Source: Ideonella benzenivorans (GTDB taxonomy: Bacteria > Pseudomonadota > Gammaproteobacteria > Burkholderiales > Burkholderiaceae_C). From it: a DNA stretch of 64,000 nucleotides. A model generated the notes under the pieces. That model worked only from the letters and a program-made list of their open reading frames with translations. It was not told the DNA's origin and made no database searches. The DNA lies in NCBI RefSeq assembly GCF_020387415.1, contig NZ_JAGWCB010000008.1, forward strand, positions 481,183-545,182, given 5' to 3'. The position numbers were made by a program, and so were the translations under genes. Below, one piece after another: positions 8,218-16,430 of this stretch (its first letter is position 1; every line of letters begins with the position of its first letter).

Positions 8218-10050
8218 TCAGGCCTTGGGCGGCGCCGCGTCGGGCGAGACGGCGCCAGGCCCCCCCGGGCTGGGCGCCAGCTCCAGGTCGAGGTCCAGAT
8301 GTTCCGAGTCGGGAGGAAGCCCCACGGGGGTGCCATCCAACATCGGCAGCAGCAGGTCCACTTGATCGTGTTGGCCCCCGGCGGCCTGCCACAGATCCCG
8401 CGCCACGGCGTAGAGCATCAGCAGGTCCCGGTAGGCGGGCAGGTCGAACAGTTCGCGGCTCTCATCGCGCCGGAACAGCATCGCCTCCAGCACGGCCATC
8501 GCATCCAGCGGTGACGCCCAGGCGGCCTGGACCTCCTTCACGGCTTCGGGATAGTCCTCCAGCACGCGGCCGTGCATCGGCCCGATGTCCCAGTCCGGCG
8601 CATAGGCGTTGAAGCGTCGGTTGAAGCGGGCGCGGACCCGCTCGTAGGCACCGCGGTCGCCCTGCCGGCGGTAGATCTCCAGCAGCTTGGTGTATGGCAG
8701 CGGACTCTGCCCGCCGGTGCCGCGCAGGTGCGACATCAGCACCTCAATGGCCGCATCCTCCTGCCCCAGGGCGATGAAGAAATCCGCCTGCTGTTCCAGA
8801 TCCAGCAACTCCTCCACCGAGACCTCGCGTGGGGCCTCCGCCGGGCCGAAGGTCATCGTGGCCGAGGGATTGAACGGAGCCGCCGGTGTGGCCGCGGCGG
8901 ACGGCGGGGGTGAGACCACCTCGGGGGCCACAGGCATTTCAGGCAGCGGCACCGTCTCGTCGGCCGCAGCAGGCGCCACCGGCGCCCAGTCGCTGGGGGG
9001 CGCAAAGGTGGAGTTCCCCGCCTTCACCAACGGATGCGCCGGCTCGGCCGCCAGCCAAGCCTCTTCTTCCTCGTCATGCTCGAAAGCGCTGTCCTTGCGG
9101 CCGGCCGTCCGGGGGCGGTCCTCTGTCCACCAGGGGCGAGCCCGCAGCAGTTCGCGCTGGCGGCGCCACAACAGCAGCCCGCCCAGCCCCATGGCCAAGA
9201 CCACGCCCCCCAGCCCCAGCAGCAGCCAGTTGTTGCGCCGTTCGGCGGCATCCAGGCGTTGGCGCAATTCCTCGTTGGCCATGCGCAGCACATCGCTGTT
9301 GTGGCGCAAGGCCAGCAGAGCGGCATCCCCACCCATCGCAGGCACCGAAGCGGCAGAGGCCGCTGCGGCCGCGGGACTGGCCGCCGATGCGGGTGCCCGC
9401 ACCACTGGCGCCGCACTGGCCGCCTGCGATGCCGCCAGGACCGAAGGCTCGACCACATCGAGTTGCAGACGCGGGCGCACCGGCCCGGTGTTGGAGGCGT
9501 GCTGCTCCACCCTGGCCTCGGCCGTGCGCGCCGGCACCGGCGCCGCCACATGCCGCCGGGCCGAGCGCCGAGGCGCCGCCGCGGAAGACGGTGCCGCATG
9601 GGCCAGTGCCTCCGCCTGCAGTGTGCTGCGGCTCACCGGTGACGCCACCGTTGCAGTCTCGGCCATGGCGCCCGGGGGGTCGGCCAACAGCACGAACTGA
9701 CGCGAAAACTTGCCACTGCAGCCGGCCGACACGGTCACCCGGAGCACCGGCTCCTCGACCGGCGAGGTGGTCGAAATGCGGGCCAGCCACTGTCCCGGCA
9801 CATTGCGGGTCAGCACCTGCACACGCACCTGATTGGATGGCAGGGACACATCACCCGCCATCACATCCGCGGTCACACAGCCGGGCGCGATCGGACTGTC
9901 ACCGTCGCCCTCCAACGGCACCCAGACGAGGAGCGGCTGGCCCAGCACCGTCTGGCCCTGAGGATGGCCGAAACTGGCACCATGCGCCGCCATCGCGGCG
10001 GACAGGGCCATGCAAGTCAGCAACAGCTCCGGAACCCTATTTTTTTTCAT
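8218..10050 (-). CDS. FimV-like inner-membrane protein with TPR-like C-terminal region
   Basis: 610 residues. A signal peptide (1-25) leads into a small beta-rich domain with two cysteines (in APGCVTAD and SAGCSGKF), like the N-terminal domain of FimV, then an Ala/Pro-rich linker, a short coiled coil, one membrane helix (about 275-295, ending LLLWRRQ) and a cytosolic part. The cytosolic part is Pro/Glu-rich and holds a helical-repeat segment (about 415-475, with FFIALGQEDAAIEVL) seen in FimV C-termini. The peptidoglycan-binding LysM domain of classical FimV is not visible. FimV proteins organise cell poles, type IV pili and twitching. Codons 2-4 form an A8 run. Function here is inferred from architecture. 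Confidence 0.7.
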   Translation of the reverse strand: MKKNRVPELLLTCMALSAAMAAHGASFGHPQGQTVLGQPLLVWVPLEGDGDSPIAPGCVTADVMAGDVSLPSNQVRVQVLTRNVPGQWLARISTTSPVEEPVLRVTVSAGCSGKFSRQFVLLADPPGAMAETATVASPVSRSTLQAEALAHAAPSSAAAPRRSARRHVAAPVPARTAEARVEQHASNTGPVRPRLQLDVVEPSVLAASQAASAAPVVRAPASAASPAAAAASAASVPAMGGDAALLALRHNSDVLRMANEELRQRLDAAERRNNWLLLGLGGVVLAMGLGGLLLWRRQRELLRARPWWTEDRPRTAGRKDSAFEHDEEEEAWLAAEPAHPLVKAGNSTFAPPSDWAPVAPAAADETVPLPEMPVAPEVVSPPPSAAATPAAPFNPSATMTFGPAEAPREVSVEELLDLEQQADFFIALGQEDAAIEVLMSHLRGTGGQSPLPYTKLLEIYRRQGDRGAYERVRARFNRRFNAYAPDWDIGPMHGRVLEDYPEAVKEVQAAWASPLDAMAVLEAMLFRRDESRELFDLPAYRDLLMLYAVARDLWQAAGGQHDQVDLLLPMLDGTPVGLPPDSEHLDLDLELAPSPGGPGAVSPDAAPPKA

Positions 10051-10293
10051 CTCGTGTGGGCCATCGTGGCCTTTCGCGGTCTGACTCTAGCATGCAAGTA
10101 GACGTAACAGACCTGACTGAGCCTGATCCCGTGCGCCCCATGCAACGCATGCCATCCGATCCTGTGCGGACTCCGAGACTGCAAGTCCGCCCCTCACCTT
10201 GATTGTGCGGTATCCCCCGGCCCGGCCGATCTGTCAAACACCGCAGTGCAAACCCGGTAGACCAGCGCACCGCGTGATCATGATGGCGCCCGA
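10051..10293. other. Intergenic region upstream of the FimV-like gene
   Basis: 243 bases without a gene, noticeably lower in GC than the flanks. It holds an inverted repeat GCGGACT/AGTCCGC (10166-10172 with 10184-10190), which could end transcription of the upstream unknown gene. The promoter of the FimV-like gene should be here, but I cannot place its boxes with confidence. Confidence 0.4.
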
Positions 10294-11001
10294 TCAGCCG
10301 TCCAGCCCGGGGGCGTCGGGCGCCACCTGGATCCGGCGGGCTTCTTCCAGCGCCAGCTCGAACAACCCCAGAGCCTCCCGCACCGCCACCACATCGGGCA
10401 CCGACAGCGCCCGCCGCATCACCAGATGGCCCCGGTAGACCAGCAAGGCGAAGGTTGGCAACTGCCCCACCGAGGAACCTGCCGCATGGGCCTCGTCGGC
10501 CAGCCGCCCCCAGTGCAACAGGCGGTCCCCCATGGAGCTGTGGAGCCACGCCATCAGCCAATCCACCCCATTGCCGACCGCCGCGAACCAGCCACGCAGC
10601 GGCCCCAGCTGTGTCGCACCGAGACGGGGGCTCATGGCCAGCCAGCGCATCTCCTCCGGGGTCTCCTCGTCCAGCCGGGTCTGCACGCCGCCGGTGAACT
10701 GCACAAAGACCTCGCGCTCCAGGCCGTCCATCAGGGCCTTGGGCATCAGGAGGGCGTAACACTGGGGATCCAGCCCGGTCTCGGCCCGCAACCGCAGCTC
10801 ATGGCGGCCCAAATAACGGCGCTGTGACGGCCCCCACTCGATGCGGATGTCTTTTCCGGGGCCTGCCTGCTCGACCACGAACCCATCGTGCTCGCGTGTG
10901 GTCTTGAACACCCAGCCCTGGGCTTCGCACCACTGCGCCACCGCCTGCCAGCGGGCAGCCCCCCGACGGCCCAGGAACCAGTCACGCAGAGACAGGCTCA
11001 T
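10294..11001 (-). CDS. Protein of unknown function, 235 residues
   Basis: I do not recognise a family. The protein starts MSLSLRDWFLGRRGAARW, has no signal peptide or clear membrane segment, and is rich in tryptophan and arginine. The first half alternates short strands (WVFKTTREHDGFVVEQ, IRIEWGPSQRRYL), suggesting a beta-sheet domain; the last 40 residues are helical (LGLFELALEEARRI). ATG at 11001 is chosen; a longer start would add 18 residues. Codon use matches neighbours, so it looks resident. It lies upstream of the FimV-like gene on the same strand with a 243-base gap, and divergent from tRNA-Arg. Confidence 0.65.
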   Translation of the reverse strand: MSLSLRDWFLGRRGAARWQAVAQWCEAQGWVFKTTREHDGFVVEQAGPGKDIRIEWGPSQRRYLGRHELRLRAETGLDPQCYALLMPKALMDGLEREVFVQFTGGVQTRLDEETPEEMRWLAMSPRLGATQLGPLRGWFAAVGNGVDWLMAWLHSSMGDRLLHWGRLADEAHAAGSSVGQLPTFALLVYRGHLVMRRALSVPDVVAVREALGLFELALEEARRIQVAPDAPGLDG

Positions 11002-11142
11002 GGTGTGCCAAGCCGGTGAGAAAGCGAAACGGAAGAGCGCCGGAACATGCAACAAGTGTATGCGGGCCCTCCATCAGCCGTGCGAGGGATGTCACGCAGC
11101 ACCGGACCGCCGTGGACAGGGCCTTAGAATCGCGCGGCGCTG

Positions 11143-11219
11143 CTGCCCGTAGCTCAACTGGATAGAGCAGCTGCCTTCTAAGCAGCAGGTCGGGGGTTCG
11201 AGTCCCTCCGGGCAGGCCA
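11143..11219 (+). tRNA. tRNA-Arg (anticodon TCT)
   Basis: 77 bases with encoded CCA. The acceptor stem CTGCCCG (11143-11149) pairs perfectly with CGGGCAG (11209-11215). The D arm GCTC/GAGC, the anticodon stem GCTGC/GCAGC around loop CTTCTAA, and the GGTTCGAGT T-loop region are all present. The anticodon TCT reads AGA (and AGG), rare arginine codons in this GC-rich genome. A TAGAAT -10-like box lies at 11125-11130. The manganese riboswitch begins about 40 bases downstream. Confidence 0.95.
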
Positions 11220-11257
11220 ACCGTCCCGCGCCATGCGCATCGGCTATAGTCGCCGCT

Positions 11258-11370
11258 CGTCATTGGGGAGTAGCCGCCCTGCATCACCTGCAGGGGTCGA
11301 CGTCAACACACTTGGCCGTGAGGCCATGGCGTCGACAGCCCAACCGCCTGGCAAGACCTTTGACCACGTG
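11258..11370 (+). promoter_or_regulatory. yybP-ykoY manganese riboswitch
   Basis: The leader of the UPF0016 gene contains the conserved core of the yybP-ykoY class: GGGGAGTAGCC near 11265, GTCAACACACTTGGCC in the middle, and AGACCTTTG at 11354-11362, separated by self-complementary arms. This class binds Mn2+ and switches on manganese exporters. A TATAGT -10-like box at 11245-11250 would start the transcript just before the aptamer. Between aptamer and start codon, GGGCCGG (11381-11387) can pair with CCGGCCC (11416-11422), a candidate expression platform. Confidence 0.88.
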
Positions 11371-11433
11371 ACCTCCGACAGGGCCGGGGATGGTGCGTGG
11401 TCTCTGGTTTTCTCACCGGCCCCTGGACCTCTC

Positions 11434-12006
11434 ATGGAAGCCTTCCTGATCTCGACCGGGGTTGTCACCCTGGGTGAAATGGGTGACAAGACCCAGCTGC
11501 TGGCCTTTTTGCTGGCGGCCAAGTTCAAGCGTCCCGTGCCCATCATCCTGGGCATCCTCACCGCCACCGTGCTCAACCATGCGGCCGCAGGCGCCGTGGG
11601 CACCTGGCTGGCCGCGCTGATGGGCCCGCAGGTGCTGCGCTGGGTCATCGGCCTGGGCTTCATCGCGATGGCTGGCTGGATGCTGGTGCCCGACAAGGCC
11701 GACGACGAGGCGGCCGAAGGCCATCAGCGCTTTGGCGTGTTCGGCACCACGGTGCTCGCCTTCTTCCTGGCCGAGATGGGTGACAAGACCCAGATCGCCA
11801 CGGTGGCCCTGGCCGCCCGCTATGAGCACCTGCTGCCGGTGGTGGCCGGCACCACGCTGGGCATGATGCTGGCCGACGTGCCGGCCGTGTTCCTGGGCGA
11901 CAAGCTGGCCAAGAAGCTGTCGATGACGCTGGTGCATGGCATCGCCGCGCTGATCTTCCTGGTGCTGGGGCTGCTGACGCTGTTCAACGTGGGGCATCTG
12001 TTCTGA
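11434..12006 (+). CDS. TMEM165/GDT1 (UPF0016) family manganese exporter
   Basis: 190 residues, an integral membrane protein with two homologous three-helix halves. Each half carries the cation-binding motif EMGDKTQ (residues 15-21 and 114-120), the signature of the UPF0016/GDT1 cation exchangers; the V. cholerae member MneA exports manganese. ATG at 11434 places the first motif in the first helix. The upstream manganese riboswitch directly supports export of excess Mn2+ as the role. It converges on the DUF1501 gene with 15 bases between stops. Confidence 0.9.
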   Translation: MEAFLISTGVVTLGEMGDKTQLLAFLLAAKFKRPVPIILGILTATVLNHAAAGAVGTWLAALMGPQVLRWVIGLGFIAMAGWMLVPDKADDEAAEGHQRFGVFGTTVLAFFLAEMGDKTQIATVALAARYEHLLPVVAGTTLGMMLADVPAVFLGDKLAKKLSMTLVHGIAALIFLVLGLLTLFNVGHLF

Positions 12007-12021
12007 GCTGGATGGGCGCGC

Positions 12022-13263
12022 TCAGGCGCGCCACAGGGGCAAGGGCTTGAGCCCGGCGCTGCCGGGAAACACCTGTTCGGACAGCCCCCGTTCGCTCAGC
12101 CCCAGTTGCGGCCCCAGCACGCTCTTGAGCACGGCCCGCAGATCGGTGGTGATCCGCAGGTCGCGGCCTTCGAAGCGGTTCGCCGGGGCCAGCCCCGGCC
12201 AGTCGCTCAGCACCTGACCGCCCCGCACCCGGCCGCCCAGCACCCAGGCGGCGCCACCGGTGCCGTGGTCCGTGCCGCGGGTGCCATTGATCTCGACAGT
12301 GCGGCCGAACTCCGTGGCCACCACCACGACTGTGCGCTGCCAGGCGTCACCGGCGGCCGGTGCCGTCAGCGCCATGCGCAAGGCTGCCAGCCCCTGGTCA
12401 AGCTCGCGCAGACGCTGCGTCAGTGGCGCATGTTCGCCCGCCTCGTCCACATGGCTGTCCCACCCCGGCAGGTCCAGCACGGCAGCCTGCGGTCCGTCCG
12501 GCCGGGCCAGCAGCGCCCCGGCACGTTGGCTCAAGGCCACAAAACTCCCTGCCGCCTGCCGTGCCTTGCCTGGCGGCATCGGTGCACTGGCCGCCGACAT
12601 GGGCTGCGCCATCGTCTCGGGCATGGCCGCCGCGGCCACCTCGGCCTGGACGCCCCGCGCCCGCGCCAGCGCATGCGACAGCGCGGCATCGTCCGCATAC
12701 AGCCGTTGCAGCCGTCCCAACAGGTCGTCGCTTGGCAAGGGCAGATAGGACGGCGCCCAGGTGTCCACCCCGCGCCAGCCCCGCAGCACCAGCGGCACCG
12801 CGGTGCTCAGCGCCAGGCCGCTCTGGTGCGTGAGTGCGAGGGCGCGACCAAGCCAGCCATCGCGCAGCTGGCCGGGCTGCACGCCGCCGGATTCCAGCAC
12901 CTGCTGCGCATCGAAGTGCGAACGCTCGTGGTAGGGCAGCCCCACCGCATGCACCACCAGCAGTTCGCCGCGTCCGTAGGCGGCATGCATTTGGGCCAGC
13001 GCTGGGTGCAGGGCGAATGTGCGGTCCAGCGGCAGCGCGGCCCCCGCCAGCTCGGTGAAGCGGTCCCGTGCGGTGGCAAAGGCCGGGTCCCCTGGTGCAG
13101 GCACGGCGAACAAGCCGTCCAGACCGCCGCGCAGGATCACGAACACGACCCGCCCACCGCCGGCCTGCCCCTGGCCTGCCAGCACCAGACGGCTGCCCAG
13201 ACCCGTGGCCGTGCCCGCCAGCAAGCCCAGCCAACGACGGCGATTCCACAAAAGTTCAGCCAT
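12022..13263 (-). CDS. DUF1501 family protein, probably Tat-exported
   Basis: 413 residues. DUF1501 proteins belong to the alkaline-phosphatase/sulfatase-like superfamily. The N terminus NRRRWLGLLAG is a twin-arginine (Tat) signal, as usual for the family. Later marks are VFVILRGGLDGL (start of the mature fold), LPYHERSHFDAQQ with putative metal-binding residues, LPGWDSHVDE and VVVATEFGRT followed by GTDHGTGGAAWVLGG, which fits the phosphatase metal site. It follows the DUF1800 gene by 17 bases; the two families almost always occur as a pair. The substrate is unknown. Confidence 0.85.
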   Translation of the reverse strand: MAELLWNRRRWLGLLAGTATGLGSRLVLAGQGQAGGGRVVFVILRGGLDGLFAVPAPGDPAFATARDRFTELAGAALPLDRTFALHPALAQMHAAYGRGELLVVHAVGLPYHERSHFDAQQVLESGGVQPGQLRDGWLGRALALTHQSGLALSTAVPLVLRGWRGVDTWAPSYLPLPSDDLLGRLQRLYADDAALSHALARARGVQAEVAAAAMPETMAQPMSAASAPMPPGKARQAAGSFVALSQRAGALLARPDGPQAAVLDLPGWDSHVDEAGEHAPLTQRLRELDQGLAALRMALTAPAAGDAWQRTVVVVATEFGRTVEINGTRGTDHGTGGAAWVLGGRVRGGQVLSDWPGLAPANRFEGRDLRITTDLRAVLKSVLGPQLGLSERGLSEQVFPGSAGLKPLPLWRA

Positions 13264-13280
13264 GGGAGGCCTCCAAAGGC

Positions 13281-14687
13281 TCAGCGGCGCTGGAATTCGG
13301 GCGACATCATCAGCAGCACCAGCGCCTGGGTGCCGTCCGCCGCGCGTTCGATCTGGGTGCGGGTGGCGGCGCTCAGCAGCGGCCCCAGCGAGGCCTCGGC
13401 CAAGGCACGGGCGTCCAGCCCTGCGCCAAAGCGTTCGGCCAGCCGCTGGGTCCACTCGATGCGCTTCCACACCCCGTCCGGCGCCAGCCAGTCCTCGGCG
13501 CGGTCGGGCCAGCCCGCCGGCGAAGTGGCCCGCTGAAGCGCCTGCCCCATGCTGCCGATGCCGCCATCGGGAGCCGGCTGCAGCCAGCGAGCCCCCAGGC
13601 CCAACAGGCGGGCGCAGGACAGCGCATGTTCCTGTGGCGTCTTCAGCTTGCGCTGCGGCAGGGTCCAGGCCGGTGGGGCGTCGATCAGCGCCTGGTACAG
13701 GGCCATCAGCTGCCCCTGGCTGTCCAGGTAGGCCCGGCGCAGCCGCTCCACCAGCGCCGCTGGCGGGTCGTCGGCCACCACATGCCGTGCCAGTTTGAGG
13801 GCCAGATGCCGCGCCGTGGCCGGGTGCAGCGCCAGGTCCTGCAGCACCCTGTCCAGGGCCTGCGGCCCTTCCGGATAGGTGTGTCCCAGCAAGGTCTTGG
13901 GGCCCGGCTGATGGCGCTTGGGTTCGAAGCGGGTCACGCCCTGCGGGCCCTCCGGACCGCTGGTCCAACCGGTCAGTACCTGGGCAAAGGCCGTCACATC
14001 GGCCTGGCTGTAGCCAGCGCCGGCCGGTTCAGGCCTGCGGCTGACCTCGGCCCCCAGCGTGTGCAACTCCAGCACCTCGCGCGCGAGGTTCTCGTTCAGG
14101 CCCAGGTGGCGGTCGGCATGCCGCTGTGCCGCCAGCGATGCCGGCCCCACCGAGCGCTGGTTGTCCAGGTAGCGCAGCATGGCCGGATGCAGCGTGGTGG
14201 CCCGCAGCAGTTCCTGAAACGAGCCAGCCAGATGGGGGCGGATCGCCTCGCGCTCGAACGTCCCTGCCAAGCCAAACAGCTTGCCGGAGGCCTCGGAGAC
14301 CGTGAAATGGTTGGCCCAGAACATCACCAGCCGTTCCACCCAGGGCCGGCGACTCTGGGCACCAGCCGCCAAGCCGGCACGCAGGTTGGTGTCCTGCAGC
14401 TGCCGCTGTTGCTGTCGCACCGCCTGGGCGGCCGCCTCGGCCTCCCGGGCCAGCGCCTCCTCGCGCGCCTGGCCCCGGGCCGCCTTGCGCTGGGCCACGG
14501 CCTGGGCGCGCTGCTCGGCCAGCGCCAGCACGGCCGGCGTGTCCGCCAAGCCCTCCACCGGCGGCGGATCGGCCGGACCCAGCTGCGCCATCAGCCAGCG
14601 CCGAGGATCCGCCCCCACCACCGACAGACTGGCTTCCCCCAGGCCGAAGCGATGGGCGGCCAAGGCAATGTCCACGGACGTGCGCAT
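13281..14687 (-). CDS. DUF1800 family protein
   Basis: 468 residues, mostly alpha-helical. DUF1800 proteins accompany DUF1501 proteins in many gram-negative bacteria; the biochemical role is unknown. Recognisable pieces are AAHRFGLGEAS near the N terminus, WVERLVMFWANHFTVS (about 135-150), NLAREVLELHTLG and DVTAFAQVLTGWT, all conserved in the family. A coiled coil rich in Ala/Gln/Arg lies around residues 75-110. ATG at 14687 is preferred; a start 18 codons earlier is possible. I see no clear export signal in this protein, unlike its partner. It is transcribed away from tRNA-Pro. Confidence 0.85.
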   Translation of the reverse strand: MRTSVDIALAAHRFGLGEASLSVVGADPRRWLMAQLGPADPPPVEGLADTPAVLALAEQRAQAVAQRKAARGQAREEALAREAEAAAQAVRQQQRQLQDTNLRAGLAAGAQSRRPWVERLVMFWANHFTVSEASGKLFGLAGTFEREAIRPHLAGSFQELLRATTLHPAMLRYLDNQRSVGPASLAAQRHADRHLGLNENLAREVLELHTLGAEVSRRPEPAGAGYSQADVTAFAQVLTGWTSGPEGPQGVTRFEPKRHQPGPKTLLGHTYPEGPQALDRVLQDLALHPATARHLALKLARHVVADDPPAALVERLRRAYLDSQGQLMALYQALIDAPPAWTLPQRKLKTPQEHALSCARLLGLGARWLQPAPDGGIGSMGQALQRATSPAGWPDRAEDWLAPDGVWKRIEWTQRLAERFGAGLDARALAEASLGPLLSAATRTQIERAADGTQALVLLMMSPEFQRR

Positions 14688-14796
14688 GTAGAGGCCCTTT
14701 CGTTTCTGGTTCAACGCGGCGGCCGATGCCGACGACGACACCCCGGCACCAGAAACCGTGCCATGCGTTTCTCCACGCTACAATCGCGGCCTTCGT

Positions 14797-14873
14797 CGGG
14801 GTGTAGCGCAGTCTGGTAGCGCATCTGCTTTGGGAGCAGAGGGTCGAAGGTTCGAATCCTTTCACCCCGACCA
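14797..14873 (+). tRNA. tRNA-Pro (anticodon TGG)
   Basis: 77 bases with encoded CCA. The acceptor stem CGGGGTG (14797-14803) pairs with CACCCCG (14863-14869). The D arm has GTCTGGTAGCGC, the anticodon stem CTGCT/AGCAG encloses TTTGGGA, and the T arm GAAGGTTCGAATCCTTT is canonical. C at position 1 and anticodon UGG are typical of bacterial tRNA-Pro. A TACAAT -10 box is at 14779-14784. Confidence 0.96.
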
Positions 14874-14918
14874 GTTCCATGGACGGCCTGGCGCGCACCG
14901 CGCCCAGGCCGTTGTCGT

Positions 14919-15419
14919 TCAGGCCGGTTGCGCCATCACGACAATGCCGTCCTCGTCGGCATAGAGCCAGTCCCCGGGGCGGACCCAGACGCCGTCGATC
15001 TGCACCGGCACGTCCCGCAGCCCCTGGTCCCGACGGTCAGTCGGCAGCGGCATCAGTGCCAGGGCCCGGATGCCCACTTGGCAAGCCCGCAACTCGGCGG
15101 CGTCGCGCACGGCCCCATGGACCAGCACGCCCGCCCAGCCGTTGTCCTGCGCCGCCTGGCCCAGGTTGCCGCCCACCAGGGCACGGCGCAGCGAGCCGCC
15201 CCCATCCACCACCAGCACCCGCCCCTGGCCGGGCGAATTGACCGCCTCGCGCACCCGCGAGTTGTCGTCCAGACACTGCACGGTGCTGACCGGGCCGGCA
15301 AAGCGGGTCAGGCCCCCGAAATCCCGGAACAGCGGCGGCAGCACGCGGAACTGGCCATCGCTGTCGCCCTTGTGGGCATCGCAGAGATCGCAGGTGGAAA
15401 ACTCGGTCGGGGTGCTCAA
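14919..15419 (-). CDS. rraA: RraA family protein (RNase E regulator / HMG aldolase fold)
   Basis: 166 residues. The RraA fold includes the E. coli inhibitor of RNase E and class II 4-hydroxy-4-methyl-2-oxoglutarate (HMG) aldolases. Visible are GGSLRRALVGGNLGQAA, GVLVHGAVRDAAEL (the aldolase-type R-D pair) and the closing DEDGIVV. The arginine and aspartate of the aldolase metal site appear present, so either activity is possible; many close relatives are annotated with both names. The start is TTG at 15419, supported by GAGGAG six to seven bases upstream. It converges on tRNA-Pro. Confidence 0.85.
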   Translation of the reverse strand: MSTPTEFSTCDLCDAHKGDSDGQFRVLPPLFRDFGGLTRFAGPVSTVQCLDDNSRVREAVNSPGQGRVLVVDGGGSLRRALVGGNLGQAAQDNGWAGVLVHGAVRDAAELRACQVGIRALALMPLPTDRRDQGLRDVPVQIDGVWVRPGDWLYADEDGIVVMAQPA

Positions 15420-15526
15420 AAAAGTCTCCTCAGGGTGGGCCGCAACCGGTTCCGGTCCGCCCTGCGCAGCCGTCCGTCGACCCTGCCCGCCAGCCTAGCA
15501 CGCGGGGGCCCGTAACATGCCGCCCC

Positions 15527-16423
15527 ATGTCCACGGTTTCTCTTCCCAACCCGGCCGGCCCGTCGCGCCTGAGCCCGCTCATCCTGGCCTGTCTGGCCGC
15601 CACCTGGCTGGTCTGGGGCTCCACCTACCTGGTGATCAAGTACGCCCTGATCAGCTTCCCGCCCTTCTTCCAGATGGGCACGCGCTTTGTCGCCGCCGGC
15701 GCCCTGCTGATGGCCTGGACACGCTGGCGCGGCCAGCCCTGGCCCACTTGGCGCGAATGGCGCCACGCCCTGATCGTCGGCAGCCTGATGCTGGGCGGTG
15801 GCATGGGCGGCACCGCCGTGGCCGAAGAGACCGTGGGCTCGGGCCTGGTCGTGGCCTTCATCGCGGTGGTGCCGATGATGATCGCGCTGGCCAACCTGGC
15901 CTTCGGCGTGCGCCCGGGCCGGCTGGAGCTGGCCGGCATCTGCGTGGGGCTGGTGGGGGTGCTGATGCTCACCCAGGGGGCGGGCTTCCAGGCCTCGCCG
16001 CGCGGGCTGCTGGCCATCACCGTGGCCTGCGTGACTTGGTCGATCGGCAGCGTGCTCAGCCAGTTTCGCCTGCCGCTGGCCCCCGGGGCCACCGGCTTTG
16101 CCAGCGAGATGCTGTGCGGCGGCGTGGTGCTGCTTGGCCTGTCTGCCTGGGCCGGCGAGGCGCCGCACCGGCCCCCGCAACCGGTGGCTCTGGCCTCCTG
16201 GGCCTATCTGGTGGTCTTCGGCTCGCTGATCGCCTTCAACGCCTACATGGTGCTGCTGGCCCAGGCGCCGGCCGGCCTGGCCTCCAGCTACACCTTCGTC
16301 AACCCGGTGATCGCGATGCTGCTGGGCGTTGCCGTGGCCGGCGAGACCGTGTCATCCTTTGAATGGATGGCCGTCGGCGTGGTGCTGGCCGGGGTGGTGC
16401 TGCTGGCGGCCCGGCGCGGCTGA
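15527..16423 (+). CDS. EamA/DMT family transporter (YedA-like)
   Basis: 298 residues with about ten membrane helices in two EamA repeats. The first begins near residue 17 with LILACLAATWLVWGSTYL, and the second half contains VTWSIGSVLSQF and YTFVNPVIAMLLGV. The WGSTYLVIKY and NPV motifs mark the drug/metabolite exporter superfamily, and the overall pattern resembles E. coli YedA. Such proteins export amino acids or metabolites across the inner membrane; the substrate is unknown. The gene is divergent from rraA across 107 bases and converges on the GST gene with 7 bases between. Confidence 0.85.
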   Translation: MSTVSLPNPAGPSRLSPLILACLAATWLVWGSTYLVIKYALISFPPFFQMGTRFVAAGALLMAWTRWRGQPWPTWREWRHALIVGSLMLGGGMGGTAVAEETVGSGLVVAFIAVVPMMIALANLAFGVRPGRLELAGICVGLVGVLMLTQGAGFQASPRGLLAITVACVTWSIGSVLSQFRLPLAPGATGFASEMLCGGVVLLGLSAWAGEAPHRPPQPVALASWAYLVVFGSLIAFNAYMVLLAQAPAGLASSYTFVNPVIAMLLGVAVAGETVSSFEWMAVGVVLAGVVLLAARRG

Positions 16424-16430
16424 ACCGCGC

